This document shows positions 18,433 to 28,100 of a stretch of DNA of 64,000 nt, in pieces (positions within the stretch are counted from its first letter, which is position 1; each line of letters starts with the position of its first letter). Source of the DNA: Niveispirillum cyanobacteriorum (GTDB lineage: Bacteria; Pseudomonadota; Alphaproteobacteria; Azospirillales; Azospirillaceae); contig NZ_CP025615.1 in assembly GCF_002868735.1 (NCBI RefSeq), forward strand, positions 1-64,000. The letters are read 5' to 3'. Under the pieces are notes generated by a model that worked only from the letters and a program-made list of their open reading frames with translations, ran no database searches and had not been told where the DNA came from. A program made the position numbers and the translations under genes.

Positions 18433-19317
18433 TTAATTTAACAGTCTGTATATTTTAATATATTCTTCAATAATTTTATTAATCCACAAATCATTTAGAT
18501 ATTTCTTTTTCTTTCTGGATTCAACACAGTAATATATTGATTCGTCTGGTTTATCTGATTTTGAAATCAGTTCTGCCGGTATAAATACTCTCATTTTCTT
18601 CATGATGTTTTCTGTTGGCAGCGGACCTTCTGCCAGCCATCGTTCAGCATCTCGAAACTGCTCACGCATTGATAGAGCAAACATGTAGTCATTTGCCACT
18701 ATCAAGTCCACCTTCCCGGATTTGTGAACACCAATCATGGGCAGCAGGGGAGCCAGTGAAGGGACAACAGAATTCACATAGATATCTATGCTCCAATACT
18801 GCGTAGCAATTTCGATAAAATGCCGGATATTTCTTATTGGTACGAGATCGCACTCTTCCATTAGACAGATTTCGATCTTGGGCTTGTTCACATCGACTGT
18901 ATCATTTGATACATCGACATAGAGGCCGCCAATCTGAGTAGCGTTCTGAAAGTATTTTCCACGTAGCGCCCCCCAGATCGAACGCAGGATGCCGCCGCTT
19001 TCCAGAAACACCCGCAGTGCCGCTTCTGCCCGGATACGCGGTGTGGCCAACCGAACCAGGAGTTCATGCCGGACAGCATTGGTGATTTCCAGACAACGAC
19101 CCAAGGGGTAAGGCTTGCCCATGCATTGAGGAAACTTTGCTGACAGGGCCGGATCCAGGGAAAGCCGGATATCCATGAGAAGATCAAAGATCTCAGCCTT
19201 GAAAGGCAGCAAGTAGCGTTCGGTCAGTTCCCGCTGCTTGTCATCGACAGGGGCGGGTTCGTCCGGTAGCAGCGGGCGTTGTGCGTTCTGGGAGGAGGGG
19301 TGGTTACTGTTGGTCAT
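18433..19317 (-). CDS. Unknown cytoplasmic protein, last gene of adhesin-export operon
   Basis: A 294-aa protein without signal peptide or membrane segments. The first about 30 residues are polar and proline-rich, likely disordered. The middle is helical with mixed strands (IWGALRGKYFQNATQIGGLY; PLLPMIGVHKSGKVDLIV). The C-terminus is lysine/isoleucine-rich (SRKKKKYLNDLW) and encoded by clearly AT-rich DNA (18433-18600). It starts 5 bases after the M50 gene stop, so it is very likely co-transcribed. I do not recognise the family. Its place suggests a cytoplasmic partner, regulator or chaperone of the export system, which is inference only. Confidence 0.75.
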   Translation of the reverse strand: MTNSNHPSSQNAQRPLLPDEPAPVDDKQRELTERYLLPFKAEIFDLLMDIRLSLDPALSAKFPQCMGKPYPLGRCLEITNAVRHELLVRLATPRIRAEAALRVFLESGGILRSIWGALRGKYFQNATQIGGLYVDVSNDTVDVNKPKIEICLMEECDLVPIRNIRHFIEIATQYWSIDIYVNSVVPSLAPLLPMIGVHKSGKVDLIVANDYMFALSMREQFRDAERWLAEGPLPTENIMKKMRVFIPAELISKSDKPDESIYYCVESRKKKKYLNDLWINKIIEEYIKIYRLLN

Positions 19318-19322
19318 TTGCC

Positions 19323-21464
19323 CTAGAACCCGCTTTCACGTCGCAGAACCGCGATAGCGCGCGTCAGAAGCCGCAAGGCCAGACTTTGGCGGTCTCCGTC
19401 GATATGGACTTCTCCGCGCAGTGTCATTGGCAGACCATGCCCCTCAGTGGCCGTCAGAAGGACACGATAAACTGCTTTCTCCGGTACGGGGCCGTGATGG
19501 GCATCATTCAGTGCTGCAATCCCCCCTCCGTGGGTGGAGGCCAGCTCAGGAACGTTCTGCAACCGTGTTGTGGCCGTCGTGGCAAGGGTGGTTAGCCGCA
19601 ATGGTACGCTATCCCATCCACCAGCCTCCGCGATGAAGGCTGCTTCATTACCGATGGCCAGCCTTTCCAGGTCATGTTCATCGACGAAAGCCTCGATCAA
19701 TGCGGGCCCTGAAGCTGTCACTGTACCCAGCCATTCGCCGCCGCTGACCCATTCTCCGGGTAGGAGTGGAGTAGGGATATCCGCGACCAGCCCATCGAAT
19801 GGTGCTCGGATTGTCAGTCGCTCTTTCTCCAGCAGCAAAGCCGCATGCTTCTGCTGAGCCGCGGCGTAATCCTCCCGAACGATCCGCAGACTGGCACCCG
19901 ACGCGCGGTCCAACACAAGAAAGCTGTTCTGCCAGCGCAGACGGGCTAGCTCACGTTCCACGCTGGCCAATCGGTGATCAAGATCAGGATCGGAAAGCTG
20001 GAATAACGGCGTGCCGGCCTCAACAATCTGGCCATGCTCTGGCATGAGCAAGAGCTTCGCACCACTAGGCGCATAGAAGACGGCTTGCTGTCCTGCACGT
20101 AGCAGGGCAGGGGCCCGAACATTGCTGTTCCAGGGCAGCATAAGGAGTGCCAACCCGAGGGCTGTGAGAAGACCAGTCCGCACCGTGGCATGGTTCAGGC
20201 GTAAGCCAGTTCGGCGTTTGGCCCATTCCTTCAGTTCCCGCCAGATAGGCACGCCGATGAACCACACGATCTCCACCGCGAACAGAAAGATGCCCAGCAG
20301 CTTGAAAAAGAAATGATAAACCAGCAGGGCGATGCCTAGGAACAGGAAGAAGCGATAGACCCAGACCGAGTAGGCATAAAGGATCAGGAAACGCCGCAGC
20401 CGGGCCGGCATCTCCTCTGGTACAGCCTCTCCCAGGCCGAATAGCCGCTCACGCAAATGCCAGCGGGCCAGGGCGAAGGACCTGTCCTGCAGGTTGGCTA
20501 TGTCGAGGGCATCGGAGAGCAGAAAATAGCCGTCAAAGCGCATGAAAGGGTTCAGATTGACGGCAAGCGTCAGCAGCCAGGTTGTGGTGGCCAGCATGAA
20601 GGCGGCACTGCGCAGCATGCCATCGGGCAGGAAGCTCCAGGCCAGCGTGGCATAACAGGCCAGCACCAGTTCGGCCCCCATGCCGGCAGCACCGATTTGC
20701 AGCCGTTGCCGTCGTTCCCGGAGCTTCCAGGCACCCGATGTGTCCGTATAGAGCATAGGGAACATGACCAGCAGCGCCACCCCCATGCTGGAGACCCGAG
20801 CACCATGGCGTTTGGCCGTGAAAGCATGCCCCAGTTCGTGGATCACCTTGGTGGCGAACAGGGTCAGACCGGCCAATGCCGCACCTTCTAAGCTGAAGAA
20901 ATGCAGAAAGGTGGAACGAAACACATCCCACTGCTGTCCGACCAGCAGTAAGCCGGTGAGACCCGCCAGCACGGTTATCCAGAAGAAGGCGGCTGTATAA
21001 ATGAAGCGGACATGCGGCAGTGCGCGTTCCAGCCACCGGTCGGGGCGCACCAGGGGGATGCGCACGAAGAGATAATTCTTCAAGAGCCATTTGGCCCATC
21101 CTATGCGGCCAGCCTTAGCCTGCTCAGCCAATCGGGCCATGGCCTCGGGGCCGCGTACCTGCAAAAGGTTGGCGCCCGATAGGAACCGGGTAAAGTCGAT
21201 AATGTCCTCTATCGCAATATCCAGCGTAGTGGCGTGATTGACAGCCTCCACCACGGCAGACGCCTCGCCCAGTTGCCAGCGGGCCAGCATTTCCATCTCG
21301 GCCCAGCCGATCTGGAAGAAGCGGTTGCGTGCCGGGTCTTCCAATGTCCAGCGCGGATTTCCATGATGATCAGGAGCCGCTTGATGGAGCAGCAGCTCGT
21401 CACGTAGCGCTGGCAGGGGGATCGGTTGCTGCTCTGCATCCGAGAAGGTGGCTGCCATCACCAT
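19323..21464 (-). CDS. M50-family zinc metalloprotease fused to HlyD-like adaptor
   Basis: 713 aa. Residues 1-120 are soluble, with a PqqD-like small helical segment (DIIDFTRFLSGANLLQV). Residues about 150-445 contain several membrane helices, with the zinc motif HELGH at 209-213 and the second-ligand motif NPFMRFDGYF at 305-314, both features of site-2 protease-type M50 enzymes. Residues about 450-713 form a barrel-sandwich/lipoyl-like arm with a short hairpin (AVFYAPSGAKLLLM; LTIRAPFDGLVADI), as in HlyD adaptors. The protein could cleave a substrate in the membrane and contact the periplasmic conduit. It starts 3 bases after the GAF/HlyD gene. No ABC or MFS exporter accompanies it. Confidence 0.85.
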   Translation of the reverse strand: MVMAATFSDAEQQPIPLPALRDELLLHQAAPDHHGNPRWTLEDPARNRFFQIGWAEMEMLARWQLGEASAVVEAVNHATTLDIAIEDIIDFTRFLSGANLLQVRGPEAMARLAEQAKAGRIGWAKWLLKNYLFVRIPLVRPDRWLERALPHVRFIYTAAFFWITVLAGLTGLLLVGQQWDVFRSTFLHFFSLEGAALAGLTLFATKVIHELGHAFTAKRHGARVSSMGVALLVMFPMLYTDTSGAWKLRERRQRLQIGAAGMGAELVLACYATLAWSFLPDGMLRSAAFMLATTTWLLTLAVNLNPFMRFDGYFLLSDALDIANLQDRSFALARWHLRERLFGLGEAVPEEMPARLRRFLILYAYSVWVYRFFLFLGIALLVYHFFFKLLGIFLFAVEIVWFIGVPIWRELKEWAKRRTGLRLNHATVRTGLLTALGLALLMLPWNSNVRAPALLRAGQQAVFYAPSGAKLLLMPEHGQIVEAGTPLFQLSDPDLDHRLASVERELARLRWQNSFLVLDRASGASLRIVREDYAAAQQKHAALLLEKERLTIRAPFDGLVADIPTPLLPGEWVSGGEWLGTVTASGPALIEAFVDEHDLERLAIGNEAAFIAEAGGWDSVPLRLTTLATTATTRLQNVPELASTHGGGIAALNDAHHGPVPEKAVYRVLLTATEGHGLPMTLRGEVHIDGDRQSLALRLLTRAIAVLRRESGF

Positions 21465-21467
21465 GGT

Positions 21468-22808
21468 TCACCAACCCAGCCAGAGGCGCAGAGCCGTCAA
21501 GGGGCGTCGCAGCACTTGCAGGGCCAGGATCGTCCAGTGTCCTTCCAGTTTGGCAGTACCCTTCAGGCCCACGCGGAGCCGCTCCTTTTGTGTCAGGCCG
21601 TCTGCTGTAAAGCGTCCCGAAAGCCGGTAAGCCACCAGACCGTCAGGTGTCGGCGCTGCGCGATAGCCGACCCGTGTCAGGGTGGCTGACAAAGGGGAGG
21701 CTGGATCGACATTCAGGAAGAAACGGATATCACCACCGATATCCAGGGGTATGGCATCAGCAGCCGGTAGCAGGATGTCCAGTTCGACATCTGTCGGATC
21801 GGCGATCATCAGGATGCGTTCGCCCAAGGCGACAGGCCGTCCAGCCCACTCATCCGGATTGTCATAAATAGCGATACCTGCCTTGGGGGCAGTCAGCTGG
21901 CCGCGGGCCAGTAGTTCCTCGGCATAGGCGACGTCAGCTGCGGCCTGTTCGCGGCGCGCTGCCAGCACGGCAAGGCTGCTTTTGGCGCGCTCATCGAAGA
22001 CGGCCTGCTGCTGCGCTTGACGTTGCTCGGCGTCGGCGATCGCCAGTGCCTGACGCGCCACCTCAAGCCGGCTCTCCAACTCACGTCCATCCATGCGGAC
22101 CAGCTTCTGGCCCTCCGTGATGGTGGCATTGGGAGGAACCAGGATTTCTTCCACCACCCCCGCCAAGGGAGCCCGTAGAATGATCGGCTTATGGGGTACG
22201 ATCTCAGCTGGCGCCAGTACAGACTGGCGTACAGGGAACAAGGCGATAAGAGCAATACCCGCAGTGGCCAGAGCCAGCTTGCGGCGATCCTTGATCAGGG
22301 GCAGTCGTTTGGTGCCCGGCCCTATCAAAGCCTTCCAGGCATGGGCATAGGCGTTGCAGGCAATATCCAGCAGCTGCCGCTCCCCATCGGTGAAGGGCAT
22401 GTCCCGGGCCAGCAGCAGTAAGCCGACAGGAACAGTCTCGCCCGACCGCAGAAGAGGCAGCAGCAAGCCGTAAGCCGGCAGATGCGCCATCCACAACTCG
22501 ACCTCTTCCCCTGGCATATCGTCCACAGTCAGGTCCAGAGGCGTGGACAAGCTGGACCATGAGGCCATTTTCTTGCCCAGCCACTGTGTAAAAGGAGCCT
22601 CGGGGTCAGGGGCTGCCAAGCCGGAAAGAGATTGGATCGCAGCCTTGTCCGCACGCCAAAAGGCTGCCTGCCGGTAGGAAACCAGGGCATGGGTTTCGTT
22701 CACCATCAGGAAGGCCAATTCCGCTGGCGTTGGTGCGCCCCGTACCCGACGTTCCAACTGAACCAGCCCAGCCAGGGCCACCAGCTGCCGATCGCGCGGA
22801 TCTGTCAT
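21468..22808 (-). CDS. Membrane-anchored HlyD-like adaptor with cytoplasmic GAF-like domain
   Basis: 446 aa. The N-terminal about 165 residues look like a GAF fold (LVNETHALVSYRQAAFW-type pattern, LLLPLLRSGETVPVGLLLLA, DGERQLLDIACNAYAHAW). One membrane helix follows at 177-193 (KLALATAGIALIALFPV). The periplasmic part is a barrel-sandwich (PAEIVPHKPIILRAPLAGVV) interrupted by a coiled-coil hairpin rich in Gln/Ala/Arg, then a beta-barrel. This is the layout of a type 1 secretion or RND adaptor with an added sensor-like domain facing the cytoplasm. The start overlaps the upstream adaptor stop (ATGA, 22805-22808). Whether the GAF part binds a ligand cannot be read from sequence. Confidence 0.85.
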   Translation of the reverse strand: MTDPRDRQLVALAGLVQLERRVRGAPTPAELAFLMVNETHALVSYRQAAFWRADKAAIQSLSGLAAPDPEAPFTQWLGKKMASWSSLSTPLDLTVDDMPGEEVELWMAHLPAYGLLLPLLRSGETVPVGLLLLARDMPFTDGERQLLDIACNAYAHAWKALIGPGTKRLPLIKDRRKLALATAGIALIALFPVRQSVLAPAEIVPHKPIILRAPLAGVVEEILVPPNATITEGQKLVRMDGRELESRLEVARQALAIADAEQRQAQQQAVFDERAKSSLAVLAARREQAAADVAYAEELLARGQLTAPKAGIAIYDNPDEWAGRPVALGERILMIADPTDVELDILLPAADAIPLDIGGDIRFFLNVDPASPLSATLTRVGYRAAPTPDGLVAYRLSGRFTADGLTQKERLRVGLKGTAKLEGHWTILALQVLRRPLTALRLWLGW

Positions 22809-23611
22809 GGCGCTTTGCCTACGGCTAGCGAGGCCGACCCGCTCATCCCTGGCCGCAGTTGCTCGATCGAACCCTTGATACGGCCATAGACACGGACTGA
22901 CTGACTGACAGGATCCACCGCCCCTGACAGGCGCGTGATTTCCGCCTGATGATCGCTGCCTGTCTCATCCACTCGCAATGGGAAGGAGAGACCGGGCTTC
23001 AGCCAAGCAAGCCAGGCGGAAGGAACGATCATTTCGATGTCGTACTGGCTGCTGTCATAAATGCCGATCAGGGGAGCACCTTCGGCAGCGAATGCATAAC
23101 GCTGGACCTGTACTTCCGATACCCGACCATCATAAGGAGCCGTAATGGAGCAGCGTTGCACCATGACGCCTGTCAACGCCAGTTCGGCCTTGGCCTGCGC
23201 TTCAGCACTTTCCGCGACGGCTAATTCAAGCTGGCTGATGGAATTCAACTGGTTCAGCTTGGCTGATACTTCCCGTTTGCGGCTTGCGGCTTGGGCCGCT
23301 GCCGCTGCCTGATCCTGACGGGCACGTTGAGCCGCACAGTCGAATGTGACCAGACGATCCCCTTTCCGGAAGGTTTCACCATCCCGGAAGGGAAGCTCCA
23401 CAATCTTACCAGCCATCTCCGCCGAGAGTATCGCATGTTGGCGAGCTCGGATCTGGACACGGATCTCCGTACCCGCAGACAGGATCGCCCCAGGTGGGGG
23501 CGGTACCGGCGCCTGCTGGGTATAGGCCGGCAGTGTCACCACCCCTGCAATCAGACATAAGCTGGTGCGGACGACACGGAACAAGCATGTGGGCAAGACG
23601 CATTCCCTCAA
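22805..23611 (-). CDS. Periplasmic adaptor (HlyD/RND membrane-fusion type)
   Basis: 268 aa with an N-terminal signal-like hydrophobic stretch (SLCLIAGVVTLPAYTQQA). A barrel-sandwich half follows (LSAEMAGKIVELPFRDGETF), then a short alpha-hairpin of about 60 residues, the second half ITAPYDGRVSEVQVQRY, and a beta-barrel (PSAWLAWLKPGLSFPLRV). The hairpin is shorter than in most adaptors that dock to TolC. No membrane helix is seen beyond the signal. It overlaps both neighbours by 4 bases (23608-23611 and 22805-22808), so the three export genes are translationally coupled. Confidence 0.85.
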   Translation of the reverse strand: MRECVLPTCLFRVVRTSLCLIAGVVTLPAYTQQAPVPPPPGAILSAGTEIRVQIRARQHAILSAEMAGKIVELPFRDGETFRKGDRLVTFDCAAQRARQDQAAAAAQAASRKREVSAKLNQLNSISQLELAVAESAEAQAKAELALTGVMVQRCSITAPYDGRVSEVQVQRYAFAAEGAPLIGIYDSSQYDIEMIVPSAWLAWLKPGLSFPLRVDETGSDHQAEITRLSGAVDPVSQSVRVYGRIKGSIEQLRPGMSGSASLAVGKAP

Positions 23612-25137
23612 TTTGTCAGGGCTGGCGCCTTTATAGCATTACCCTGACTGACGGCGTCCATTTGGGTCTTGATGGCCACGGCAATCTGGTCGATCGATCC
23701 CGATGGGGTCTGAGGCGGTACGGGATCGAAGCCAGCCGCCTGATGGATGGCACCGTAGGCGTTCTGCAGTTCGGCATAAGCACGATCACGCGCTCGCGTC
23801 GCCAGCAGGGCGGAGGCGCCGGCGCGGATACGCTCCAGTTGGGTCTGGGCATCGCTGGCAGCCGCTGCATCAATCTGAGACTGGATACGGCTTTCGATCT
23901 CCTGGAGGCTGTTATAGCGATCATAGAGCCGCTCTGCCCGCTCATGGCGTCGCCACGCCAGATTGACCTGTGTGAGCACGGCCATGCGTAGGGCCTGGCG
24001 ACGGACCTCGGCCACTTTCCCCCGAGCCTCCCCCGTCGCTTCCACCTTGGACCAGTTCAGGACGGACAGCAGATTCCAGGAGACCTGCACACCAGCATCG
24101 GCCCAGTTATTGTTGACCAGATAGGAATTGTCATCACGGTTCAGGCCAGCGAACAAGGTGACGCCGGGCAACAGCTTCAACAGGTTCATCCGGGTTTCCA
24201 GCGCCACATTGCGGGCAATGTAGGCTTCCTCTCGAACCTCCGGTCGCTCCACCATGGCGATGGCTTCCAGATCTTCCAGCGTGTAGCCAAGCTTAGCCAG
24301 TGAAGGTGTCGCGTCGCCCGGCAAGGCAATCTGGACTGGCGTCGCCGGGGGCAGGTTCATGAGGCTGGCCAGCTGTGTCCGGGCGATGGCCATATCGGCT
24401 TCCAAAGCCTCCAGCTGCTGGACGATCTCCACCAGCGCCTTCTGATACCGTAGGCTCTCCAGCGGTGGCAGCAGACGCTGCTGCTCGGTCTGCCGTGCTT
24501 GCTCCAGGGCCTGACGGGCTTCTGCCAGGATGGCCGTGACCTGGGGCTTGAGGCGTTCGGCTGTGACGGCCTCCCACCAAGCGGCACGAACCTGTTCCAC
24601 GATATTCAAAACGACCCGGCGCCGGCGCTCTTCTGCTGCCAGCAGCTTGTTGGCCTGGGCCTGCGCACCATAATAGGAGAGACCAAAGTCCAGCACGTTC
24701 CAGCCGAGTTGCAAGTCGACGGTCGAGCTGGTCTTCTCAGAGCTGGTGGAAGGGACCAGAGAGACCTGCCCGGTCGCCACAGACTCAGAGACAGAGGCCA
24801 GCACGTTTGAACGTGTACGCAATCCCGCGCGCGTTGCCAGCTTGGGCAGCATGTCGGCGGCACTGGCATCCAGCACCCGATCCTCCAATGCCTGCTCCAT
24901 CAAGGTGACACGGTGCTGGAGATTATATTTGAGGGCCCGTGCAATGGCCTGCTCCAGTGTGACCGGCGCTGAGAGCGCCTCCTGGCTGGCAAACATGGCC
25001 TGACGGTCAGCACCAGCCTGGGCGATCTGCTGATCAAGTGTCAGTGGCTCCGGACGCACACTGCATCCGGTTAGCACAATCAGCAGGGCCGTGCTGGCAA
25101 GCAAGGGCAGGCGGCCGGTGAAGGTATTGCGGATCAT
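23608..25137 (-). CDS. TolC-family outer-membrane channel lipoprotein
   Basis: About 509 aa. The start is taken at ATG 25137 (MIRNTFTGRLPLLAS) because it leads into a signal peptide ending in the lipobox LTGC, so it is a lipoprotein like the NodT-type subgroup. The body has two long helical hairpins of the outer membrane efflux family (VTLEQAIARALKYNLQHRV; ERIRAGASALLATRARDRAY). An upstream in-frame ATG at 25176 overlaps the adhesin 3' end but would spoil the signal peptide. It would form the outer-membrane exit for the adhesin. It begins 28 bases after the adhesin stop. Confidence 0.9.
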   Translation of the reverse strand: MIRNTFTGRLPLLASTALLIVLTGCSVRPEPLTLDQQIAQAGADRQAMFASQEALSAPVTLEQAIARALKYNLQHRVTLMEQALEDRVLDASAADMLPKLATRAGLRTRSNVLASVSESVATGQVSLVPSTSSEKTSSTVDLQLGWNVLDFGLSYYGAQAQANKLLAAEERRRRVVLNIVEQVRAAWWEAVTAERLKPQVTAILAEARQALEQARQTEQQRLLPPLESLRYQKALVEIVQQLEALEADMAIARTQLASLMNLPPATPVQIALPGDATPSLAKLGYTLEDLEAIAMVERPEVREEAYIARNVALETRMNLLKLLPGVTLFAGLNRDDNSYLVNNNWADAGVQVSWNLLSVLNWSKVEATGEARGKVAEVRRQALRMAVLTQVNLAWRRHERAERLYDRYNSLQEIESRIQSQIDAAAASDAQTQLERIRAGASALLATRARDRAYAELQNAYGAIHQAAGFDPVPPQTPSGSIDQIAVAIKTQMDAVSQGNAIKAPALTN

Positions 25138-25165
25138 TTTGGTTTCTCTCCAGATCGACCGGGCG

Positions 25166-28100
25166 TCAGGCAGCATGGGGGGGGATGGCAGGGCCTGCCG
25201 TGAGTGAGGACAGGCTGTTCAACAAAGCGAGACCATCACTATGGATGGCGGTGGTAGCGGCCGCCTGGATGACGCTCGACAGAGCCGCCTTCCCGGTCGG
25301 CATATCGAGGCTTGCACTGCGGTCGGCCAGACGCAAAGTCAGTCGAACCGTCTGGCGCTGACCATCGCTGGTCTGCGCAGTGACCTCGACCACCATTCGG
25401 GCGGGCGCGTTGGCTGGCGGTGCTTCCCGCAGGAAGAAGGTGCCGGTTCGGGCATCAAAGCGCAGCCAGGAAGGCAGAGCCTTGCCGCCAGGCATTGCAG
25501 CAGCCACGGTCAGACGACCATCATTGCTGACGAAGGTCCCTGCCGGCAGCGTAAAGCTGGCGGTGCGGGTGGCTGGATCCAGGACCAGTCGACCCGACGG
25601 TTCGGCATTGCCGATCCGCAGATAGGGTTTTGCACCTGGTGCTGCCTCGGTAACGGTTACAAACCCTTCCGGTTGGCTGATCTTGAGATCAATGCCGTCT
25701 ATGCGGGCAGGCTCCAGCGCATCGCCGAACAGGCCCCGGCTATTGCCGATGCCGGCCACGATAATGGGCTTGGCTCCAACCATGTTGGGATCGCTGCCCA
25801 GATCCGCTGCCGGCGCTACCAGCAGCGGTGGGGCGATTGCCGTGCTTATGGCAGGCAGCCCCATATCCGGTAGGGCAGGGGGAGGCAGGATCACAACCGT
25901 ATCCTGGCCAATGGTCAGGCTGGTCGTGCGGGTAGCGGTGGCACCCTGACGGTCAGTAGCAGTGATCGTCAGAGCCCATGTGCCGACAGCGTTGAAGTCG
26001 GGGATGCCTGTGATTGTACGCGTTGCCGCGTCATACCGCAGCCCCTGGGGCAGGCCCGTCACAGACAAGGTCAGGCTGTCGCCACTATCCACATCCGTGA
26101 AGAGGCCGTCGGGCAAACTGACACCGTAAGCCCGACCAGCAGTACCATCGGTAAGGCCGAGCACCGTACCGGTTACCGTCGGCGCATCGTTGCGCCCTAC
26201 GATGGTGAAGCTGGCCGTAGCAGTGTCCCGGTCACCTGCACGATCAGCGATAGTGTACGTGATCGTGTGGGTGATCCTGGCACCGGCTGGCATGTCGGCA
26301 TAGAGGCCGCTGGTATCCAAGGTGAAGGAACCATCGGCCTGGATGGTCAGCCGGGCACCCGTCTCCAGGGTAAAGCTTTGGCCCACAAGGGTTACCTGAC
26401 CATTGATGCTGGTGATCCGGATGACATCACCAGCATCACGGTCAGTATCGTTGGCCAACAAGCCTGTCGCAGCATTACGGACCAGCATGGTGCCGGCGTC
26501 GATATTGACCAGATCATTGCCCGCTGTCGGGGCAAGATTGGTTATGACCGGGACCGTCAAAGTCCTGCTGACGGCCGGTGTCGTTCCATCATTGGCAGTG
26601 ACGGCGATGCTGGCTGTCTGTGTACCTGTCGGCAATGCCAGGGTGAGACTGGCCAGCGTGCTGTTGATGGCGGTGGTGCTGCCTGACAGGATCAGAGCCC
26701 CATTGGCGCCACGGCTGACTGTCACATCGCTGACAGTGCCAAGGGCAAGGGTTCCGCTGCTGGGCGTCAAGGTGACGGAAAGGCTGGTGCTGTCGCGATC
26801 CGTGATGCTGATCCCTGGTACCAGCCCCGCATTGCCAGGCCGGATAGCGGCGAGGCTTGGCAGCGTGATACTGGGCTGTGCCGAGACCGTCAGGGGCAAG
26901 GTACGATCCGCATCGGGCGACCGGGGGTCGTTATCGACCGCCTGTACACGCAGAGTGGCAGAAGTGGCATCAGCTCCAGCGGTAAAGCGCAACCCGGCCA
27001 GGGTGGCGTTCAAATCCGCGATGCTGCCATTGAGGCGCAGAGCGCCCCCGCCAGCATCCGTTACAGCCACAGTACCGACAGCTGTCAGGGCGATGGAGCC
27101 GTTGCCGGGGGTCAGTGTAACCGACAAGCTATCCGTGTCAGCGTCTGTGAGGCTGATGCCAGTGACCGAGGTGCCAACGCCAGCGACAACCACCGGACGG
27201 TTGGGGAATGTCACTTCCGGCGACTGCACCACTTGGATGAAGACCAGATCGCTATCGTTCGGGCTGACCGGGTCATTGTCGTCGGTGATGATGCGCAGGC
27301 TGGCCTCGCGCACCGTCTTGGAGCCGGTAAAGTCAACCGTTGCGAGGCTGGCGTTGACGTCAGCTGTAGTTCCCGAGATATGGACTGTACCATTGGCATC
27401 ACGGGTCAGGGTAGCCGTCCCGAAGGTCCGCAGGCTGACCGTGCCATTAGTTGGGACGAGGCTCACGGTCAGGGTTGGACTGTCGGTATCATAGACGCCG
27501 AGACCAATGATTTCTGTGGCCACACCTCCCAGGACGACCGGCTGCACAGGCAAACGGTTCTCTGGTGACTGCGCCACACGTACATTGAGGGTGCGATCGA
27601 GATCGACGGTTGATGTGTCCCCGTCACTGGCGGTAACCCGAAGGGTACCGCTCGTGCCGCCGGCGGACGGCGTGTAGATCAAGGTCGCAAGGGTCGCGTT
27701 TACGTCCGCAACCGAACCCGTCAGCGTCGTCACGCCATTGCTGCTGGAAACCGTTGCAGGTCCGATCACAGCGATCGCGCCACCTGTCGGCGTCAATGTA
27801 ACCGTGAGATTGTCGCTGTCCCCATCCAGGATGGCAAGACCAGGTACTGCCGTGCTGACACCGGCAAGGACAGCGATGCTGTCGGGCCCGGCATAGGTTG
27901 GGGTCCGCGGATCATTATCCAGGATAGTGGCACTGACGGTCGGCGTACGAATGTCGGCGCCATTGGTTGCATTGGACAGCGTGAGCGTAAAGCGCTCGTC
28001 AGCTTCGATGGTCGTATCACCGGTCACCTGGATGGTGATGGTTTTTACCGCTTCCCCATCTGCAAAAGTGACTGTGCCGGCGGGTAGGGTGCCACCGAAA

